This document shows positions 8,430 to 20,219 of a DNA stretch of 64,000 nt, one piece after another; within the stretch, counting starts at the first letter, position 1; each line of letters opens with the position of its first letter. Made by a program: the position numbers and the translations under genes. Source of the stretch: Betaproteobacteria bacterium UKL13-2 (GTDB taxonomy: Bacteria > Pseudomonadota > Gammaproteobacteria > Burkholderiales > Usitatibacteraceae); assembly GCA_001602455.1 (NCBI GenBank), contig CP012157.1, positions 3,033,733 to 3,097,732 of the forward strand, written 5' to 3'. Below the pieces are notes generated by a model. It ran no database searches. It had not been told where the DNA came from and saw nothing but the letters and a program-made list of their open reading frames with translations.

Positions 8430-11400
8430 CGCTAGCGCCCGTTGCGTCGTCAGCGTCTGTATTCGCACCAGCATCAATCGTGACACCGTTGAATTCCGCC
8501 ACCCGGCAAACACTTTGCAGATCACACTGTGCGCAGGTGAGTCCACCGTTTTTCGGGTCAACCGCCGCAATGCCGTTTACAAACTGCTTCGCCAGATTGT
8601 CCAACGCGACTTCCCACTCTTGAATCAATACGTCCCACGATACATAACCACGGTCCTGCATACCGCGCTTTTGTTCGATCGGCGTCACGTTGGGCAACAC
8701 ATTTTCAGTGGCAGAAACACCCTCGAAGCCGAATGTCTTGCCGCGTTTTAACCGAGCGAATGCCAGTACGGAAATTTGCTGTTCAGCCGTTTGAAAATAA
8801 AGCGGCAGTTGCGGTTCGTCGGGACGTTCACCAATCCAGCTCTTAACCTGCGCAACGCCTGTTTTGTAATCAATCAATGCGAAGGTGCCGTCTTGCAAAC
8901 GATCAAGCCGATCAAGTTGCAGCCGCATCAACAACCCGGCAACCTCCACCTTGTGCGCCTCTTCACACGCCGCCACATCAAACGGCAGGCGTTCACGTTC
9001 AACCGTCAACCAAGCCGTCACGACCTCGCAAAGCCTCGTGTGCTCGATTGCCGCAAACCGGCCAACCAACATCTCGGCACCGTCAGCACGCACTTCCGCA
9101 ATCGCCTGCTGCACCGCGTCGTCGATGATTGTGCTGGTGGTATCTGCGTCCGTCGCGAGCAGGGTTGCTTGGGACTTTAGTTTTGACCAAACAAGGCTTA
9201 ACACCCGATGCAGCAAGGTGCCGCGGGTGGTGGCGTCAAGACCAACCGCAGGCTCCACCAATGGCTTGGCGGACAAGCGGTGCCGTGCAAACGCACGGAA
9301 TGGGCACGCCGCTTGGTCGCGAATAATGCTCGACCCACCAGTCACGGTGGTCGGCGTCGGCAAAGCTGACAACGACGTATCCGGAATCAGCGAAGGTGGA
9401 TGTACAGCATTGACGGCCTGTAATGCTTCCGCGTAGTTCGCCGTTATTGGCGTTGCAGATTGCAAAACAAAGTGACTGATCAGCGAACTTGCTGGCCGCG
9501 CCTCTTGGTTGCCCCCACTGCTGCCACTACTGCCGTCCGAATACATCGCATGGCTGACCACCAGCTCAGTTGCACTGTGCAGCCAACCGTCCGTAATGCG
9601 TTTGTCGAGTGCGAGTGATGCCGCGGCCGACGCCTCGGTCACACCCGCCCGCCGCTGTAGCGCTGCGGGGATAAAGGGATTGGGACGGGCTGCAAGTGGC
9701 CACGCATCTTCACTCAAGCCGATTACCCACATGGCGTCGAACGGCTCAAACGATTGACCTGCGGACTCCAGAATGCCCAGCACCTGTATTGGCGCATGAT
9801 TGCCCTCGGCCGATTCCGGCTGGAACACGGTATCGCCAACGATGCGCCGCAACTGGACAAGCGCTTCGTCAGCACGCATACGTGGTTGGACGTTTTCCAA
9901 CGCGGCCAACGTGTCGAGGGCATCACGAAATTTTGCCAGCACCTGAAAATCAGTCGACCCCAATGCGCGCTCGCCGGGGAACCCCCATGCGCTGAGCACC
10001 TTGGTGAAATGGCGGCTCCAATCATGTGGTGAACGCTTGGTGGGCCCCGCGACTTTTTTGTGGGTCGGTGTGGCAGCCTCATTTGGCATGGCGACAACCC
10101 GATTGACAATTTCCATCCACGCCGGGCATTGCCGCGCGACATTCTCTAATCGTTTACTGGCGTTTAGCTTAAAACTTTTTTGCAAGCTGAACAGGCTGAC
10201 TTCTGCCGCGAGTGCGTCGCCTAACTGCGCATCAAGTTTTGCGCGGGCCGCCATTTCTCGCTCGGCACCGCCAATGAACGGTGAACGCAGCAACGTACTG
10301 AATCGCGCAAAAGGTAGCGATCGGCCTTGCGAAAATTCGATTAACTCAAGCGCGTCATTCACCAATCCATATTCATTCAAGGGCAAACCGAGGGAGAGGT
10401 TAAACAACGTCGATACTTGCGGCGCATCAGCACCTGATGCCATTTGCGCTCGCGCCGTGGCGTCCAGAGCGTCCGTCAATACACGCCATATCCGGCTGCG
10501 TTTGTTTTGCAGATCGGGCACCACAATGGCGATGCGCGCATGGCTGGATACGGCGTCAGGAAAGCTACCATCGGACTCAAGTCGGGTCCGCGCCCATGCC
10601 GCGCAGGCACGTAGTTCGTCATCTTCGGTAGCAAACACGAAACGCTTGGTGTTGGCAATAGGAGCGACAACAGGAGCGGCAATAGGAGCGGCAATACGAG
10701 CAGCAATAGCGGCGGTGCCGGTCGTTGCAGGTTTACTTCCGTCAAATAGTGGTCCAACGACAATGCCGCTCGTTGAACACACTTGAAAAAATGTTTCGAC
10801 TTGCGGCGTAACGATGTCAAAGCCCACAGTCAATAACTGTTTCGGAAGCAACTCGTTTACGAGCTTTTCGCGCACCGATGTATTGGTCGGCGTCGATATC
10901 AAGATATTGGCGAGTACATCCGGCAGCACCGCTTGATCGGTGATATTTAGTTCGCGGCATCGCTGCTGATAACTGAGCGCCCATGCAAAGAATACCTGCC
11001 CGTCCTCGTGCAGCGGATAGGCACGCATGGCATCTAATATCTGCCACTGATTTGCCACCGACCACGCGGCGGCAGCCTGCCTCGCGGTTTGTGGCACCGA
11101 CAACAGCGCAGTGCTGGCGTCAGATTTTCGAATGACCTCTTCCCACAACAAATGACTCTGCGGGGCATCGATGAGTCTCGGCATGTTTGCCGCGCTCGCG
11201 GCCGACGGGTCTGCACACAACCGCACCGCCTGATAAGTGCGAACAAAAAACGTCGATAGTGGCAAAACATCGGGTGCCGCCCATGCGCGACGACCAGCTT
11301 GTTGTTGAGCGGTGTCATAGGCGCGTTTGAGCGCAACCGCAAGACGCCGATTCGGCGTTACGGCGGTCACCCCCTCGGTGGCGAGGCTTTCCAGTAACGC

Positions 11401-11430
11401 AGGCGTAAGATGGGTCGTGTTACTTCTCAA
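8422..11430 (-). CDS. addB: AddB-like PD-(D/E)XK nuclease with Fe-S cysteines
   Basis: This 1002-residue partner of AddA matches the betaproteobacterial AddB-like DNA repair family. The N-terminal half is helicase-like but shows no clear Walker A. The C-terminal half has the nuclease motif FALIDYKTG. Four cysteines placed as in 4Fe-4S nuclease domains are visible: C709 (in ACPFRAFA) and C966, C969, C975 ([10 protein letters not shown]). The stop overlaps the addA start by 8 nt and the start overlaps the fdxA end by 11 nt, so the three genes are probably translated together. Confidence 0.88.
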   Translation of the reverse strand: MRSNTTHLTPALLESLATEGVTAVTPNRRLAVALKRAYDTAQQQAGRRAWAAPDVLPLSTFFVRTYQAVRLCADPSAASAANMPRLIDAPQSHLLWEEVIRKSDASTALLSVPQTARQAAAAWSVANQWQILDAMRAYPLHEDGQVFFAWALSYQQRCRELNITDQAVLPDVLANILISTPTNTSVREKLVNELLPKQLLTVGFDIVTPQVETFFQVCSTSGIVVGPLFDGSKPATTGTAAIAARIAAPIAAPVVAPIANTKRFVFATEDDELRACAAWARTRLESDGSFPDAVSSHARIAIVVPDLQNKRSRIWRVLTDALDATARAQMASGADAPQVSTLFNLSLGLPLNEYGLVNDALELIEFSQGRSLPFARFSTLLRSPFIGGAEREMAARAKLDAQLGDALAAEVSLFSLQKSFKLNASKRLENVARQCPAWMEIVNRVVAMPNEAATPTHKKVAGPTKRSPHDWSRHFTKVLSAWGFPGERALGSTDFQVLAKFRDALDTLAALENVQPRMRADEALVQLRRIVGDTVFQPESAEGNHAPIQVLGILESAGQSFEPFDAMWVIGLSEDAWPLAARPNPFIPAALQRRAGVTEASAAASLALDKRITDGWLHSATELVVSHAMYSDGSSGSSGGNQEARPASSLISHFVLQSATPITANYAEALQAVNAVHPPSLIPDTSLSALPTPTTVTGGSSIIRDQAACPFRAFARHRLSAKPLVEPAVGLDATTRGTLLHRVLSLVWSKLKSQATLLATDADTTSTIIDDAVQQAIAEVRADGAEMLVGRFAAIEHTRLCEVVTAWLTVERERLPFDVAACEEAHKVEVAGLLMRLQLDRLDRLQDGTFALIDYKTGVAQVKSWIGERPDEPQLPLYFQTAEQQISVLAFARLKRGKTFGFEGVSATENVLPNVTPIEQKRGMQDRGYVSWDVLIQEWEVALDNLAKQFVNGIAAVDPKNGGLTCAQCDLQSVCRVAEFNGVTIDAGANTDADDATGASDD

Positions 11431-11743
11431 TCAAATGTGCTTTTTCTTTCACCTTTGCCCACTCATCGGCGTCAGGCGGGCCTGGTTTGCGTTGCACGAT
11501 CGGCTTCCAACCCTTGGCCAACTCCGCGTTTAGTGCAATAAAGCTTTGCTGTGTCTTGGGTACATCGTCCTCGGCAAAAATGGCCTCTACCGGACATTCA
11601 GCAACACATAAGGTGCAATCGATACACTCGTCCGGGTCGATAACGAGCATGTTCGGACCTTCACGAAAACAATCGACCGGACAAACATCCACGCAGTCGG
11701 TGTATTTGCATTTGATACAGGATTCGGTAACGACGTATGCCAT
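11420..11743 (-). CDS. fdxA: 7Fe-8S ferredoxin, FdxA type
   Basis: A 107-residue soluble ferredoxin carrying one 3Fe-4S and one 4Fe-4S cluster. The N-terminus has two cysteine groups, [18 protein letters not shown] and [12 protein letters not shown], followed by the C-terminal extension typical of FdxA ([11 protein letters not shown]). It would serve as an electron carrier in the cytoplasm. It is the first gene of a unit with addB and addA, both overlapping. The link to AddB, itself a likely Fe-S protein, is suggestive but not proof of a shared role. Confidence 0.93.
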   Translation of the reverse strand: MAYVVTESCIKCKYTDCVDVCPVDCFREGPNMLVIDPDECIDCTLCVAECPVEAIFAEDDVPKTQQSFIALNAELAKGWKPIVQRKPGPPDADEWAKVKEKAHLIEK

Positions 11744-11968
11744 ATTGCGTTTTCGGTGGGTGATAACAGATTAGTAGTTCACAGATTTTCGCGGAAAGCC
11801 GACAATTCGACGGCGTTTGCAACACTTGTAATGTTAACAGAGCGCCCTCAGTTGCCGTAAATCAGGCGCACTTGGTTGGCAGGTGTGGAAGCCACTCGCA
11901 TGGCATAATCGCGCCTTCGCTGCTCGGCACCCATGAGGTGCGTTGGCTCAACAGATTGTGAGGATTTC

Positions 11969-12295
11969 ATGAGTACTGCTATTGTTCATGTTAGCGACAG
12001 CACCTTTGATACTGAGGTATTGCAGAGCGCAACGCCAGTCTTGGTCGACTACTGGGCCGAGTGGTGTGGTCCATGCAAAATGATCGCGCCGATTCTCGAC
12101 GAACTGGCGCGTGACTATGCAGGCAAACTCAAGATTGCGAAGCTCAATATCGAAGAAAACCAAGGAACGCCAACCAAGTACGGCATCCGTGGCATTCCCA
12201 CCCTAATGTTATTCAAGAACGGCAATGTCGAGGCGACCAAAGTCGGTGCGCTCTCGAAGACCCAGTTGTCCGCGTTTATCGACGCGAACATCTAG
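11969..12295 (+). CDS. trxA: Thioredoxin
   Basis: Small cytoplasmic disulfide reductase of 108 residues with the active site WCGPC at residues 32-36 and the cis-proline segment [14 protein letters not shown] 11969 is preceded by GTGAGGA. A longer reading from 11933 adds a non-homologous stretch and is rejected. trxA next to rho is a conserved arrangement in many proteobacteria, and here rho follows after a 312-nt gap. Confidence 0.97.
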   Translation: MSTAIVHVSDSTFDTEVLQSATPVLVDYWAEWCGPCKMIAPILDELARDYAGKLKIAKLNIEENQGTPTKYGIRGIPTLMLFKNGNVEATKVGALSKTQLSAFIDANI

Positions 12296-12304
12296 CTTTA
12301 CCCG

Positions 12305-12341
12305 CCGAGCAAGCAATATCGCTTGCTCGGCAGTGCTTTTT
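12305..12341 (+). terminator. Probable terminator after trxA
   Basis: A perfect 10-bp stem CCGAGCAAGC/GCTTGCTCGG (12305-12314 and 12321-12330) with loop AATATC, followed after six bases by TTTTT. It would end the trxA transcript or attenuate reading into rho. Confidence 0.65.
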
Positions 12342-12350
12342 GGTTATACT
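12323..12350 (+). promoter_or_regulatory. Possible rho promoter
   Basis: TTGCTC (12323-12328), 16 nt, TATACT (12345-12350). This would leave a leader of about 250 nt before rho, as expected for a gene that is often autoregulated through its leader. The 312-nt trxA-rho gap contains no other gene. Confidence 0.4.
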
Positions 12351-12607
12351 TAGCGTCAAATCTGCGTGTCCACCTGCTGACCATCGTCCGCAGATTCCCT
12401 GGCAGTCCTTCTGATACACACCCCCACAAGAGTTGCTGCCTGATTGCACGACGCGCTTTGTATTGGCGTGCATTCAGAGAAGGAGTGGCCGATTCCGCTC
12501 CGCCATCGCCCCACCACAAGTTGGGGGCACGGCTTGTCAGACAGTATAGAAACTAGGGCTAGATACCCCGGTCAATTTGATCCATCGCCACACACGGTAA
12601 ATCCGCC

Positions 12608-13867
12608 ATGCAATTATCCGAAATGAAACTCAAACACGTCTCCGAGCTCGTGGAGATGGCCGCAACCGCCGAACTCGAAGGTGCTAATCGGCTGCGCAAA
12701 CAGGAATTGATTTTTGCGCTGCTCAAACACCAGGCAAAAAAGGGCGAGGCGATTTTTGGCGATGGCACCCTTGAGGTTCTGCAAGACGGATTTGGTTTCC
12801 TGCGTTCCCCGGATATTTCCTACTTGGCCGGACCAGACGACATTTACGTCAGCCCGTCACAAATCCGCCGCTTTAACCTGCACACGGGCGACACCATCGA
12901 AGGCGAAATCCGCACACCCAAAGAAGGCGAACGCTATTTTGCGTTGGTCAAAGTGGACAAGGTCAATGGCGAGCCGCCGGAAGCGGGCAAAAACAAGATT
13001 CTGTTTGAAAACCTGACCGCACTGTTTCCAAACAAGCCCTTCACACTCGAACGCGACATCAAATCCGACGAAAACATCACTGGTCGCGTGATCGATATCA
13101 TCGCGCCAATCGGCAAAGGCCAGCGTGGTCTGCTGGTTGCCTCGCCTAAGTCCGGCAAGACGGTCATGTTGCAGCACATCGCCCAGGCGATCACCAGTAA
13201 CCATCCTGAAGTGATCTTGATCGTGCTACTAATCGACGAACGTCCGGAAGAAGTCACTGAGATGCAGCGTACCGTCAAAGGCGAGGTGGTCTCGTCAACC
13301 TTTGATGAACCCGCCACCCGCCACGTTCAAGTCGCAGAGATGGTGATTGAGAAAGCGAAACGCTTGGTCGAACATAAAAAAGATGTTGTCATTCTGCTCG
13401 ACTCAATTACCCGCCTTGCTCGTGCGTACAACACCGTGGTTCCGGCGTCCGGCAAAGTCTTAACTGGCGGTGTAGACGCCAACGCCCTCCAACGGCCAAA
13501 ACGCTTCTTTGGCGCGGCGCGCAACATCGAAGAAGGCGGCTCGCTGACAATCATTGCAACGGCGCTGATCGACACCGGCTCCCGTATGGATGACGTCATT
13601 TACGAAGAATTTAAGGGCACCGGCAATATGGAGGTCCACCTCGACCGCCGCGCTGCTGAAAAGCGTGTCTATCCTGCGCTAAACGTCAACCGCTCGGGTA
13701 CGCGTAAGGAAGAACTGCTCATCAAGCCGGAAATCCTTCAGCGCGTTTGGGTGCTGCGCAAAATGATGTTTGCGATGGACGAGTTGGAAGCCACCGAGTT
13801 TTTGATCGACAAACTCAAAGCGACCAAGAACAACGCGGAATTCTTCGATTCGATGAAGAAATCGTAG
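12608..13867 (+). CDS. rho: Transcription termination factor Rho
   Basis: Hexameric RNA helicase that ends transcription at C-rich unstructured RNA. The 419-residue length is standard. The N-terminal RNA-binding domain includes [18 protein letters not shown], a cold-shock-like fold. The ATPase core has the Rho-type P-loop ASPKSGKT near residue 180, Walker [17 protein letters not shown], and the Q-loop region [20 protein letters not shown]. The ATG start has only a weak ribosome-binding site. The long leader suggests autoregulation (known for rho in other bacteria; inference here). Confidence 0.98.
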   Translation: MQLSEMKLKHVSELVEMAATAELEGANRLRKQELIFALLKHQAKKGEAIFGDGTLEVLQDGFGFLRSPDISYLAGPDDIYVSPSQIRRFNLHTGDTIEGEIRTPKEGERYFALVKVDKVNGEPPEAGKNKILFENLTALFPNKPFTLERDIKSDENITGRVIDIIAPIGKGQRGLLVASPKSGKTVMLQHIAQAITSNHPEVILIVLLIDERPEEVTEMQRTVKGEVVSSTFDEPATRHVQVAEMVIEKAKRLVEHKKDVVILLDSITRLARAYNTVVPASGKVLTGGVDANALQRPKRFFGAARNIEEGGSLTIIATALIDTGSRMDDVIYEEFKGTGNMEVHLDRRAAEKRVYPALNVNRSGTRKEELLIKPEILQRVWVLRKMMFAMDELEATEFLIDKLKATKNNAEFFDSMKKS

Positions 13868-13954
13868 AGATTGCGCATCGACCATCGGACTCCGTCATCA
13901 GAGCGCGAATGATTGCGCTTTGTTCGCCCGGCGCGAGTAAACATCTCACGGGTC

Positions 13955-14004
13955 GCCCACTCACCGGCTTTCGAACGCGCCCCCATGAAATGTTCAGGCT
14001 AGCG
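13955..14004. repeat. 50-bp dispersed repeat overlapping the pntB stop
   Basis: About 44 of 50 bases match the stretch 43681-43730. Both copies contain CCCCCATGAAATGTTC and both include CTAGCG, the stop codon of a minus-strand gene (pntB here, trmL there). The unit could be a 3' end element, but no U-tract terminator is seen. Confidence 0.75.
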
Positions 14005-15414
14005 TCGCAGGACGGTCAAGACTTCGTCCAACATCTTCTTCGCGTCGCCGAATAACATCCGGTTGTTGTCTTTGTAAAACAGCGGATTATCGACACCTGC
14101 ATAACCTGAAGCCATGCTGCGCTTCATCACAATGGTGGTCTTCGCTTTCCAGACTTCCAGCACCGGCATCCCGGCAATTGGACTGGTCGGATCATCTTGC
14201 GCCGCCGGATTGACGATGTCGTTGGCTCCGATCACCATGACCACATCCGTATCGGCAAAGTCATCATTGATCTCGTCCATTTCCAACACGATGTCATAAG
14301 GCACCTTCGCCTCTGCCAGCAACACGTTCATATGGCCCGGCATACGACCAGCAACCGGGTGGATACCAAAACGAACATTGATCTTTTTCTCCCGCAAGGT
14401 CTTGGTGATTTCATAAACCGTATGCTGCGCCTGCGCCACCGCCATGCCATAACCTGGGACGATGATGACACTCTTCGCATCGTGAAGCAGTTCAGCCGTC
14501 TCGGCCGCATTAACTGGGACAACTTCTCCCACCGGTTCTGCCGCCGCACCACTGCTCGGCGCGGGTGCTCCACCACCAAAACCACCGGCGATTACGCTGA
14601 TGAAGTTGCGGTTCATCGCCTGACACATGATAAAGGACAGGATCGCGCCACTCGAACCGACCAATGCACCGACCACAATCAGCAGATCGTTTGACAGCAT
14701 GAAGCCGGTCGCCGCCGCCGCCCACCCGGAATAACTATTGAGCATCGACACCACCACCGGCATATCCGCGCCGCCGATGGCCATCACCATGTGAATGCCG
14801 AACAGTAGTGCGATGGTTGTCATCACAATCAGCGGCACCATACCGGCTTCGATGCTGGGTGCTTTCATAAACTGATAACCAAACACGATCACCACAATCA
14901 GGCCGATCAAATTCAACCAGTGGCGCGCTGGTAGTAGCAGCGGCTTGCCACCGAGCTTACCGGACAGTTTCAAGAAGGCGATGATCGACCCGGAGAAGGT
15001 CACCGCACCAATCAGGATGCCTACATACACCTCAACGTGGTGAATCGTCTTTTCTGCGTCACTAAAGCTCGCCACCGACGTTGGATCAATGTAGCTCGCG
15101 AAACCCACCGCGCAGGCGGCCAAGCCCACCAAGCTATGCATTAGCGCGACCAGTTCGGGCATTTGTGTCATCTGCACCGTGCGTGCGGCATACAAACCAA
15201 TGGCACCACCGGCAACCATCGCACCGATAATCCACGGAATACCAGCGGCTGTCACGCGTGGCCCGAAGATGGTTGCCAGCACCGCGAGCCCCATGCCAAT
15301 CATGCCGTATAGATTGCCACGGCGCGAGGTTTCCGGATTCGACAATCCACCCAAACTCATGATGAACAACATAATTGCCGCGATATAGGCGACCGTTACC
15401 AAACTCGTTGACAT
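13999..15414 (-). CDS. pntB: NAD(P) transhydrogenase subunit beta
   Basis: Membrane subunit that passes protons while hydride moves from NADH to NADP+, supplying NADPH. The 471-residue protein has many hydrophobic segments over its first 280 residues. It then has the NADP-binding domain dIII, with [34 protein letters not shown] and [13 protein letters not shown], and ends in the usual [14 protein letters not shown]. It lies 10 nt downstream of pntA in one operon. Confidence 0.97.
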   Translation of the reverse strand: MSTSLVTVAYIAAIMLFIMSLGGLSNPETSRRGNLYGMIGMGLAVLATIFGPRVTAAGIPWIIGAMVAGGAIGLYAARTVQMTQMPELVALMHSLVGLAACAVGFASYIDPTSVASFSDAEKTIHHVEVYVGILIGAVTFSGSIIAFLKLSGKLGGKPLLLPARHWLNLIGLIVVIVFGYQFMKAPSIEAGMVPLIVMTTIALLFGIHMVMAIGGADMPVVVSMLNSYSGWAAAATGFMLSNDLLIVVGALVGSSGAILSFIMCQAMNRNFISVIAGGFGGGAPAPSSGAAAEPVGEVVPVNAAETAELLHDAKSVIIVPGYGMAVAQAQHTVYEITKTLREKKINVRFGIHPVAGRMPGHMNVLLAEAKVPYDIVLEMDEINDDFADTDVVMVIGANDIVNPAAQDDPTSPIAGMPVLEVWKAKTTIVMKRSMASGYAGVDNPLFYKDNNRMLFGDAKKMLDEVLTVLRR

Positions 15415-15424
15415 GGTCTCTCCC

Positions 15425-17008
15425 CTATTTTCTAAACATTGCCAACATGCGGCGGGTCACAGCAAAGCCACCAAACATATTGACCGCAGTGAGTGCGATA
15501 CCAACGAGCGCAATCCAACGTATCAATTCATCCGGCCGTGAGATCCCTGCAACGGCAGGCGGCGCGATCTGCACCAACGCACCGATGACGATGATCGACG
15601 AAATCGCGTTCGTGACACTCATCAACGGGGTGTGTAGTGACGGCGTGACATTCCAGACCACCATGTAGCCGACGAAACAAGCCAACACAAACACCGTGAA
15701 GTGGCCAAGGAACGCCGGTGGCGCGTTTGCCCCGACAAACCAAAACAGCCCTGCGGCGATCGCGAACATAACAGCCAGCTTGCCACCAGACATCGGTTCA
15801 GAAGGCGCACCGTGGCCGTGACTTTTTTTGGCGACGACCGCAGAAGCAGGCTTTGGTATCGGTGCGGGAGGCAGTTTTGGTGGTGGTGCCGGCCAGGTGA
15901 CTGCACCGTCCTTAATCACCGTGAGGCCGCGAATCGCATCGTCCTCCATGTTGACGTTAATCATGCCATCTTTGGTTTTGCAAAGCTCTTCAGCAAGCCG
16001 GAAAAGGTTGGTGCCATAGAGTGTTGACGCCTGCTTGGCGAGTCGACTGGTCAAATCGGTATAACCGACAATGGTCACGCCGTGTTTGACGACTGCTTTG
16101 CCCGGCTCGGTGAGTTCACAATTGCCGCCCTGTTCAGCAGCCATGTCAACGATCACACTCCCCGCCTTCATCGAGTGCACCATCTCGGCAGTGATGAGCT
16201 TAGGCGCGGGTTTGCCCGGAATCAGCGCGGTGGTGATGATGATGTCGACTTCGCGCGCCTGCTTGGCGTACATTTCCCGCTGCGCTTGCTGAAAACCTTC
16301 GCTCATCACCTTGGCATAACCGCCACCGCCGCCGCCTTCTTCCGCGTAATCCACCGCAACAAACTCACCACCGAGCGATTTGACTTGGTCGGCGACCTCG
16401 GCGCGGGTGTCGTTGGCACGAACGATGGCACCCATACTAGCCGCAGTGCCGATTGCTGCCAAACCTGCAACACCGGCACCCGCGATGAATACTTTGGCCG
16501 GCGGCACTTTGCCCGCAGCCGTGATTTGGCCGTTGAAGAACCGCCCGAATACATTCGCCGCTTCGATCACCGCCCGATATCCGCTGATACCAGCCATCGA
16601 GGTGAGCGCATCCATTTTTTGCGCGCGCGATAACATTCTCGGCAGACAATCCATCGCCAGCACAGTGACTTTTTTTGTAGTAAATGCGGTCATCAAATCG
16701 GCGCTCTGCGCAGGCCAGATAAAACTCACCAGGGTTTGACCTTCGTGCATCAAACTGACTTCATCGGTAACTGGTGCCCGTACCTTAAAGACGATGTCGG
16801 CGCTTGACCACAACGCGGGAGCGCTGTCGGCAATCGTCGCTCCTGCCGCCACATAGGAGGCATCATCAAAATTGGCTTCTGCGCCCGCACTAGATTCAAC
16901 GGCCACTTGAAAGCCGAGCTTGATCAGCTTTTCGACGGTCTCAGGTACTGCGGCAACACGTTTTTCCCCCGGAAACACCTCACGTGGCACACCAATGGTT
17001 AGTCCCAT
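15425..17008 (-). CDS. pntA: NAD(P) transhydrogenase subunit alpha (fused form)
   Basis: The NAD-binding subunit, 527 residues. The N-terminal part is alanine-dehydrogenase-like ([41 protein letters not shown]). A proline- and alanine-rich linker with HGHG follows, then four hydrophobic segments at the C-terminus. The soluble and membrane parts, separate genes (pntAa/pntAb) in some bacteria, are fused here. ATG 17008 is preceded by GGAGAAAAC and begins [10 protein letters not shown]. The 11-residue longer reading from 17041 is less likely. Confidence 0.96.
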   Translation of the reverse strand: MGLTIGVPREVFPGEKRVAAVPETVEKLIKLGFQVAVESSAGAEANFDDASYVAAGATIADSAPALWSSADIVFKVRAPVTDEVSLMHEGQTLVSFIWPAQSADLMTAFTTKKVTVLAMDCLPRMLSRAQKMDALTSMAGISGYRAVIEAANVFGRFFNGQITAAGKVPPAKVFIAGAGVAGLAAIGTAASMGAIVRANDTRAEVADQVKSLGGEFVAVDYAEEGGGGGGYAKVMSEGFQQAQREMYAKQAREVDIIITTALIPGKPAPKLITAEMVHSMKAGSVIVDMAAEQGGNCELTEPGKAVVKHGVTIVGYTDLTSRLAKQASTLYGTNLFRLAEELCKTKDGMINVNMEDDAIRGLTVIKDGAVTWPAPPPKLPPAPIPKPASAVVAKKSHGHGAPSEPMSGGKLAVMFAIAAGLFWFVGANAPPAFLGHFTVFVLACFVGYMVVWNVTPSLHTPLMSVTNAISSIIVIGALVQIAPPAVAGISRPDELIRWIALVGIALTAVNMFGGFAVTRRMLAMFRK

Positions 17009-17093
17009 CTTGTTTTCTCCGATGTATTCACAACTTGGCAACTTATGATGCGTAAGTCTAACGCATCACCTTCATGCTGCGGGCTACCTGCGC

Positions 17094-18284
17094 TTAGAGT
17101 GGCAACTGCCTTGCCGAGGCCAGCGCCGCGACGCCAGCACCACCCTTGGCAAACCCAATCACCTTGAACAGCTCCCCCATTTCGGCGGGCGAAACGAGCC
17201 TTTGCAACTGGTTGGTCAGAGGTAGGTAGCGTGCGGCGTCGCGTGGATCGTGTCCTGCCAGTAAATCAGTGACGCCCGCCGCCAGCAGAAAATTGGCCTG
17301 GGTTGTATACCCGATCAACTCTGCCCCCGCACCGATTGCCGCTGCCGCAACGGCGCTGAAGTCAACGTGCGCCGTGATGTCCTGCAAGCCTGGATACAAA
17401 AATGGGTCGGTATGCGCATGATGGCGGTAATGGCACATCAAGGTTCCCGTGGTACGCGTCGGATGGTAGTACTCCGCACGGCGAAAACCGTAGTCAATCC
17501 ACACCATCACGCCTTGCTGCAAACAGTCGGCGACCGCCGTCACGAGCGCCGGCACCTGTGGGGCGAACTCCGTCAGGTAGTCAGTTGGCGGCACATTCGC
17601 AAACACATCTCGATTTGCGGTATCGACCATGGCCTGAACATCACTTGATAGTGTCGGCATGTCGTGCCACACAAATGTATCACCTTGCAATGAAACGCCA
17701 CGCTCACCCAGCCCATTCGGACCGTATCTCACCAGAATCACGGGAAGGACATCAAGGACTTCATTCGCCACTACGGCACCGACAAACGCGCTCGGTAGTG
17801 AACCGAGCCATTCACAGCGCTCGAATAAATGGGCGGGAAGCTCCGCAAGCCGCTGTTGTTGTCGTTCCCGCAAATCGGCAGAGACCTCAAGCAGAAAGTA
17901 TTTTCCGGGCAATGCCCCCGCGTCGTCTAACGCGGTCAATATGTCGGCGGCGAGTTTTCCCGATCCCGGGCCCAGCTCCAGCACATTGCCGCCGGTTTGG
18001 AGCAGCGTCTCAGCGATTGAGCGCGCCACACAAGCGCCAAACAAGCTCGAAATCTCCGGTGCGGTGACAAAATCACCCGCCGCGCCAAATTTTCTTGCAC
18101 CCGCCGCGTAGTAGCCGAGCCCGGGCGCGTACAACACCAGCTCCATAAAGCGGGAAAACGACAGCCAGCCGCCGTTGGTGCGAATTTCGCCCTGCAACAT
18201 CGCCCGACAGCGTTGAACGTGGGCGAGACTATCAGCGCCGAGTGTCGGCATTGACGCGGCGGGTGTCATGTCAGAGATGCGCAC
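17094..18284 (-). CDS. MidA/NDUFAF7-family SAM-dependent methyltransferase
   Basis: A 396-residue protein of the COG1565 family, related to the mitochondrial complex I assembly methyltransferase NDUFAF7. Visible blocks are the YAPGLGYYAAGARKFG segment, GDFVTAPEISSLFGACVA, the SAM-binding VLELGPGSGKLAADIL, and VVANEVLDVLPV. Its bacterial target is not established. It is divergent from the SDR gene, 41 nt apart, and is probably unlinked to pntAB apart from orientation. The GTG start at 18284 is uncertain, and ATG 18269 is equally possible. Confidence 0.85.
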   Translation of the reverse strand: MRISDMTPAASMPTLGADSLAHVQRCRAMLQGEIRTNGGWLSFSRFMELVLYAPGLGYYAAGARKFGAAGDFVTAPEISSLFGACVARSIAETLLQTGGNVLELGPGSGKLAADILTALDDAGALPGKYFLLEVSADLRERQQQRLAELPAHLFERCEWLGSLPSAFVGAVVANEVLDVLPVILVRYGPNGLGERGVSLQGDTFVWHDMPTLSSDVQAMVDTANRDVFANVPPTDYLTEFAPQVPALVTAVADCLQQGVMVWIDYGFRRAEYYHPTRTTGTLMCHYRHHAHTDPFLYPGLQDITAHVDFSAVAAAAIGAGAELIGYTTQANFLLAAGVTDLLAGHDPRDAARYLPLTNQLQRLVSPAEMGELFKVIGFAKGGAGVAALASARQLPL

Positions 18285-18325
18285 GGATCGGGGAGAGTCT
18301 AGAAGGGGTCGGCTAAAATAGGATT

Positions 18326-19096
18326 ATGTCAGCCACTCTCGTCAATTCTTCAACTCCGTCACCGAAGGCGGTATTGGTCACCGGTGCCGCAAAACGTGTC
18401 GGTGCAGAGATCACCCGCACCTTGCACGCCGCTGGCTGCAACGTCGTGATTCATTGCAACCGCTCAAAGGTAGAAGCCGATGCACTTGCCGCGGCGCTGA
18501 ATCTTGTGCGGCCAAAATCAGCAGCCGTCGTCACAGGGGATTTACTTGCCGACAACGCACTGAAGGGGTTGATCGACCAAGCGCATTCCTGTTTTGGCCG
18601 CCTCGATGGCTTGGTCAACAACGCATCGTCATTCCAAGCCACGCCAGTCGGCAAAATCGACCTTGACGATTGGCTTGACATCATGGGCTCGAACCTTAAG
18701 GCACCGCTTTTTTTGTCTCAAGCGGCGGCACCGTATCTGCGTAAGACTAAGGGCGCGATTGTCAACATAATCGACATTCATACGGAGCACCCGCTAAAAG
18801 ATTTTGTAGTCTATAACGCCGCCAAAGCGGGACTCGCCGGTTTGACGCGCTCCTTTGCATTGGAGCTCGGGCCTGACGTAAGAGTGAACGGCGTTTCGCC
18901 GGGCGCCATCATGTGGCCAGAAAATTCAGCAGATTATCCGCCCGCCGAGCGTGAACGCATCATCAACCAAGTGCCCCTCAAGCGCGTCGGCAGCGCACAC
19001 GATATCGCGGGCGCGGTCAAGTTCTTGCTGCTCGATGCACCATACGTTACCGGCCAAATCTTGGCCGTCGACGGCGGACGGGAGATCTCGTTGTGA
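18326..19096 (+). CDS. Short-chain dehydrogenase, pteridine-reductase-like
   Basis: A Rossmann-fold SDR of 256 residues. The N-terminal nucleotide site is [11 protein letters not shown], the arginine-containing TGxxxRxG variant seen in NADPH-dependent pteridine reductases. NNAS follows, and the catalytic tyrosine and lysine sit in YNAAKAGL. The GAIMWPE segment and a C-terminal GQILAVDGG are typical. Betaproteobacteria often place such a gene directly before ttcA. The stop overlaps the ttcA GTG start by 3 nt. A role in folate/pterin reduction is likely but inferred from family only. Confidence 0.85.
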   Translation: MSATLVNSSTPSPKAVLVTGAAKRVGAEITRTLHAAGCNVVIHCNRSKVEADALAAALNLVRPKSAAVVTGDLLADNALKGLIDQAHSCFGRLDGLVNNASSFQATPVGKIDLDDWLDIMGSNLKAPLFLSQAAAPYLRKTKGAIVNIIDIHTEHPLKDFVVYNAAKAGLAGLTRSFALELGPDVRVNGVSPGAIMWPENSADYPPAERERIINQVPLKRVGSAHDIAGAVKFLLLDAPYVTGQILAVDGGREISL

Positions 19097-19977
19097 ACGC
19101 GCCTGCAAGGCAAAAGCAGCAGTTGGAGCAAAACAAACTCGCCAAGCGCTTGCGCCGACAAGTCGGTGAAGCCATCGCCGACTACAACATGATTGAAGCC
19201 GGCGACCGTGTCATGGTTTGTTTGTCCGGTGGTAAAGACAGTTATGGTCTGCTTGATGTTTTGCTGGGCTTGCGCGAAAAGTCACCCGTCCCATTTGAAC
19301 TCATCGCCTTTAATCTCGACCAAAAGCACCCAGGTTATCCGGCACACATCTTGCCGGACTATCTGACAAGTTTAGGCATCCCGTTTCGTATCGAAGTCCA
19401 AGACACTTACTCCACCGTTAAACGCGTCATACCTGAAGGCAAAACGATGTGTTCGTTGTGTTCGCGGCTTCGACGGGGCGTGATCTACCGGGTAGCCGAG
19501 GAGTTGGGGGCGAACAAAATCGCGCTGGGTCATCATCGTGACGACAACGTACAAACATTTTTCTTGAACGCATTTTACGGCTCACGCCTTAAGGCCATGC
19601 CGCCGAAGTTAGTGTCCGACAACGGCAAACACATTGTCATCCGGCCGCTGGCCTACGTCGAAGAGGGAGACCTTGAAGCCTATGCGGCGTGGAAACAATT
19701 CCCCATCATCCCGTGTGATCTTTGTGGTTCGCAAGACAACTTGCAGCGCCAGCAAGTCAAACAGATGTTGAACGAATGGGATCGCAAGTTTCCTGGCCGG
19801 GTCGAAAACATCTTTCGCTCGCTGGCCAACGTCTCGCCATCGCACCTGCTTGATCGTGAACTTTTTGACTTCAAGAATTTGCACGCGACGGGCGAGGCAA
19901 GCGACGACGGCGACAAAGTGTTCGATACTGAAACCCTACCGGCTCCCATGACCGCCAAGGTCATCTCGTTCACCTAA
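19093..19977 (+). CDS. ttcA: tRNA 2-thiocytidine biosynthesis protein TtcA
   Basis: ATP-dependent, Fe-S containing enzyme that thiolates cytidine 32 in certain tRNAs. The 294-residue protein has the PP-loop [13 protein letters not shown] near residue 40, [10 protein letters not shown] and [25 protein letters not shown] in two consecutive blocks, and [13 protein letters not shown]. The start is GTG, overlapping the upstream stop as GTGA. Confidence 0.97.
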   Translation: MNAPARQKQQLEQNKLAKRLRRQVGEAIADYNMIEAGDRVMVCLSGGKDSYGLLDVLLGLREKSPVPFELIAFNLDQKHPGYPAHILPDYLTSLGIPFRIEVQDTYSTVKRVIPEGKTMCSLCSRLRRGVIYRVAEELGANKIALGHHRDDNVQTFFLNAFYGSRLKAMPPKLVSDNGKHIVIRPLAYVEEGDLEAYAAWKQFPIIPCDLCGSQDNLQRQQVKQMLNEWDRKFPGRVENIFRSLANVSPSHLLDRELFDFKNLHATGEASDDGDKVFDTETLPAPMTAKVISFT

Positions 19978-20175
19978 CCAACAAGGTTTTCTGGTTTGGG
20001 TGATTGTCGGTCAAGCTTCGATTCTGCAACGTCGCTAAGCTGCTATGCCGTGCGCCATTGTATTCCACCAAGTGCATTCGCGATGCCTTCAATATCGAGG
20101 TAACCATCGTTCGCTCCGAAAAATCGCGCGCCGACAATATTGTCACTAAGCCAAGTCCAGTCGAAACCGCATCAG

Positions 20176-20211
20176 GGGGCCGCACAAACCCGGTGGTGCG
20201 TTAACGGCCCC
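20176..20211. terminator. Hairpin between convergent ttcA and metF
   Basis: GGGGCCG (20176-20182) pairs with CGGCCCC (20205-20211), with a smaller inner stem GCAC/GTGC. No clear T-run follows, so the terminator call is tentative. The rest of the 242-nt gap shows nothing recognisable. Confidence 0.4.
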
Positions 20212-20219
20212 AATATGCG

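Noticed and set aside
8430-8570. N-terminal extension of the addA frame
   Set aside because: It would lie inside addB, and the Walker-A-containing family start is at 8429.
10001-10786. 261-codon plus-strand frame
   Set aside because: It lies wholly inside addB on the other strand and has no recognisable fold. GC-rich antisense frames of this size are expected.
17402-18067. 221-codon plus-strand frame
   Set aside because: It is antisense to the MidA-type methyltransferase, and its composition is proline/arginine-rich shadow.
19970-20185. 71-codon minus frame between ttcA and metF
   Set aside because: No homology pattern, no ribosome-binding site, and a competing plus frame in the same gap. 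Treated as non-coding.
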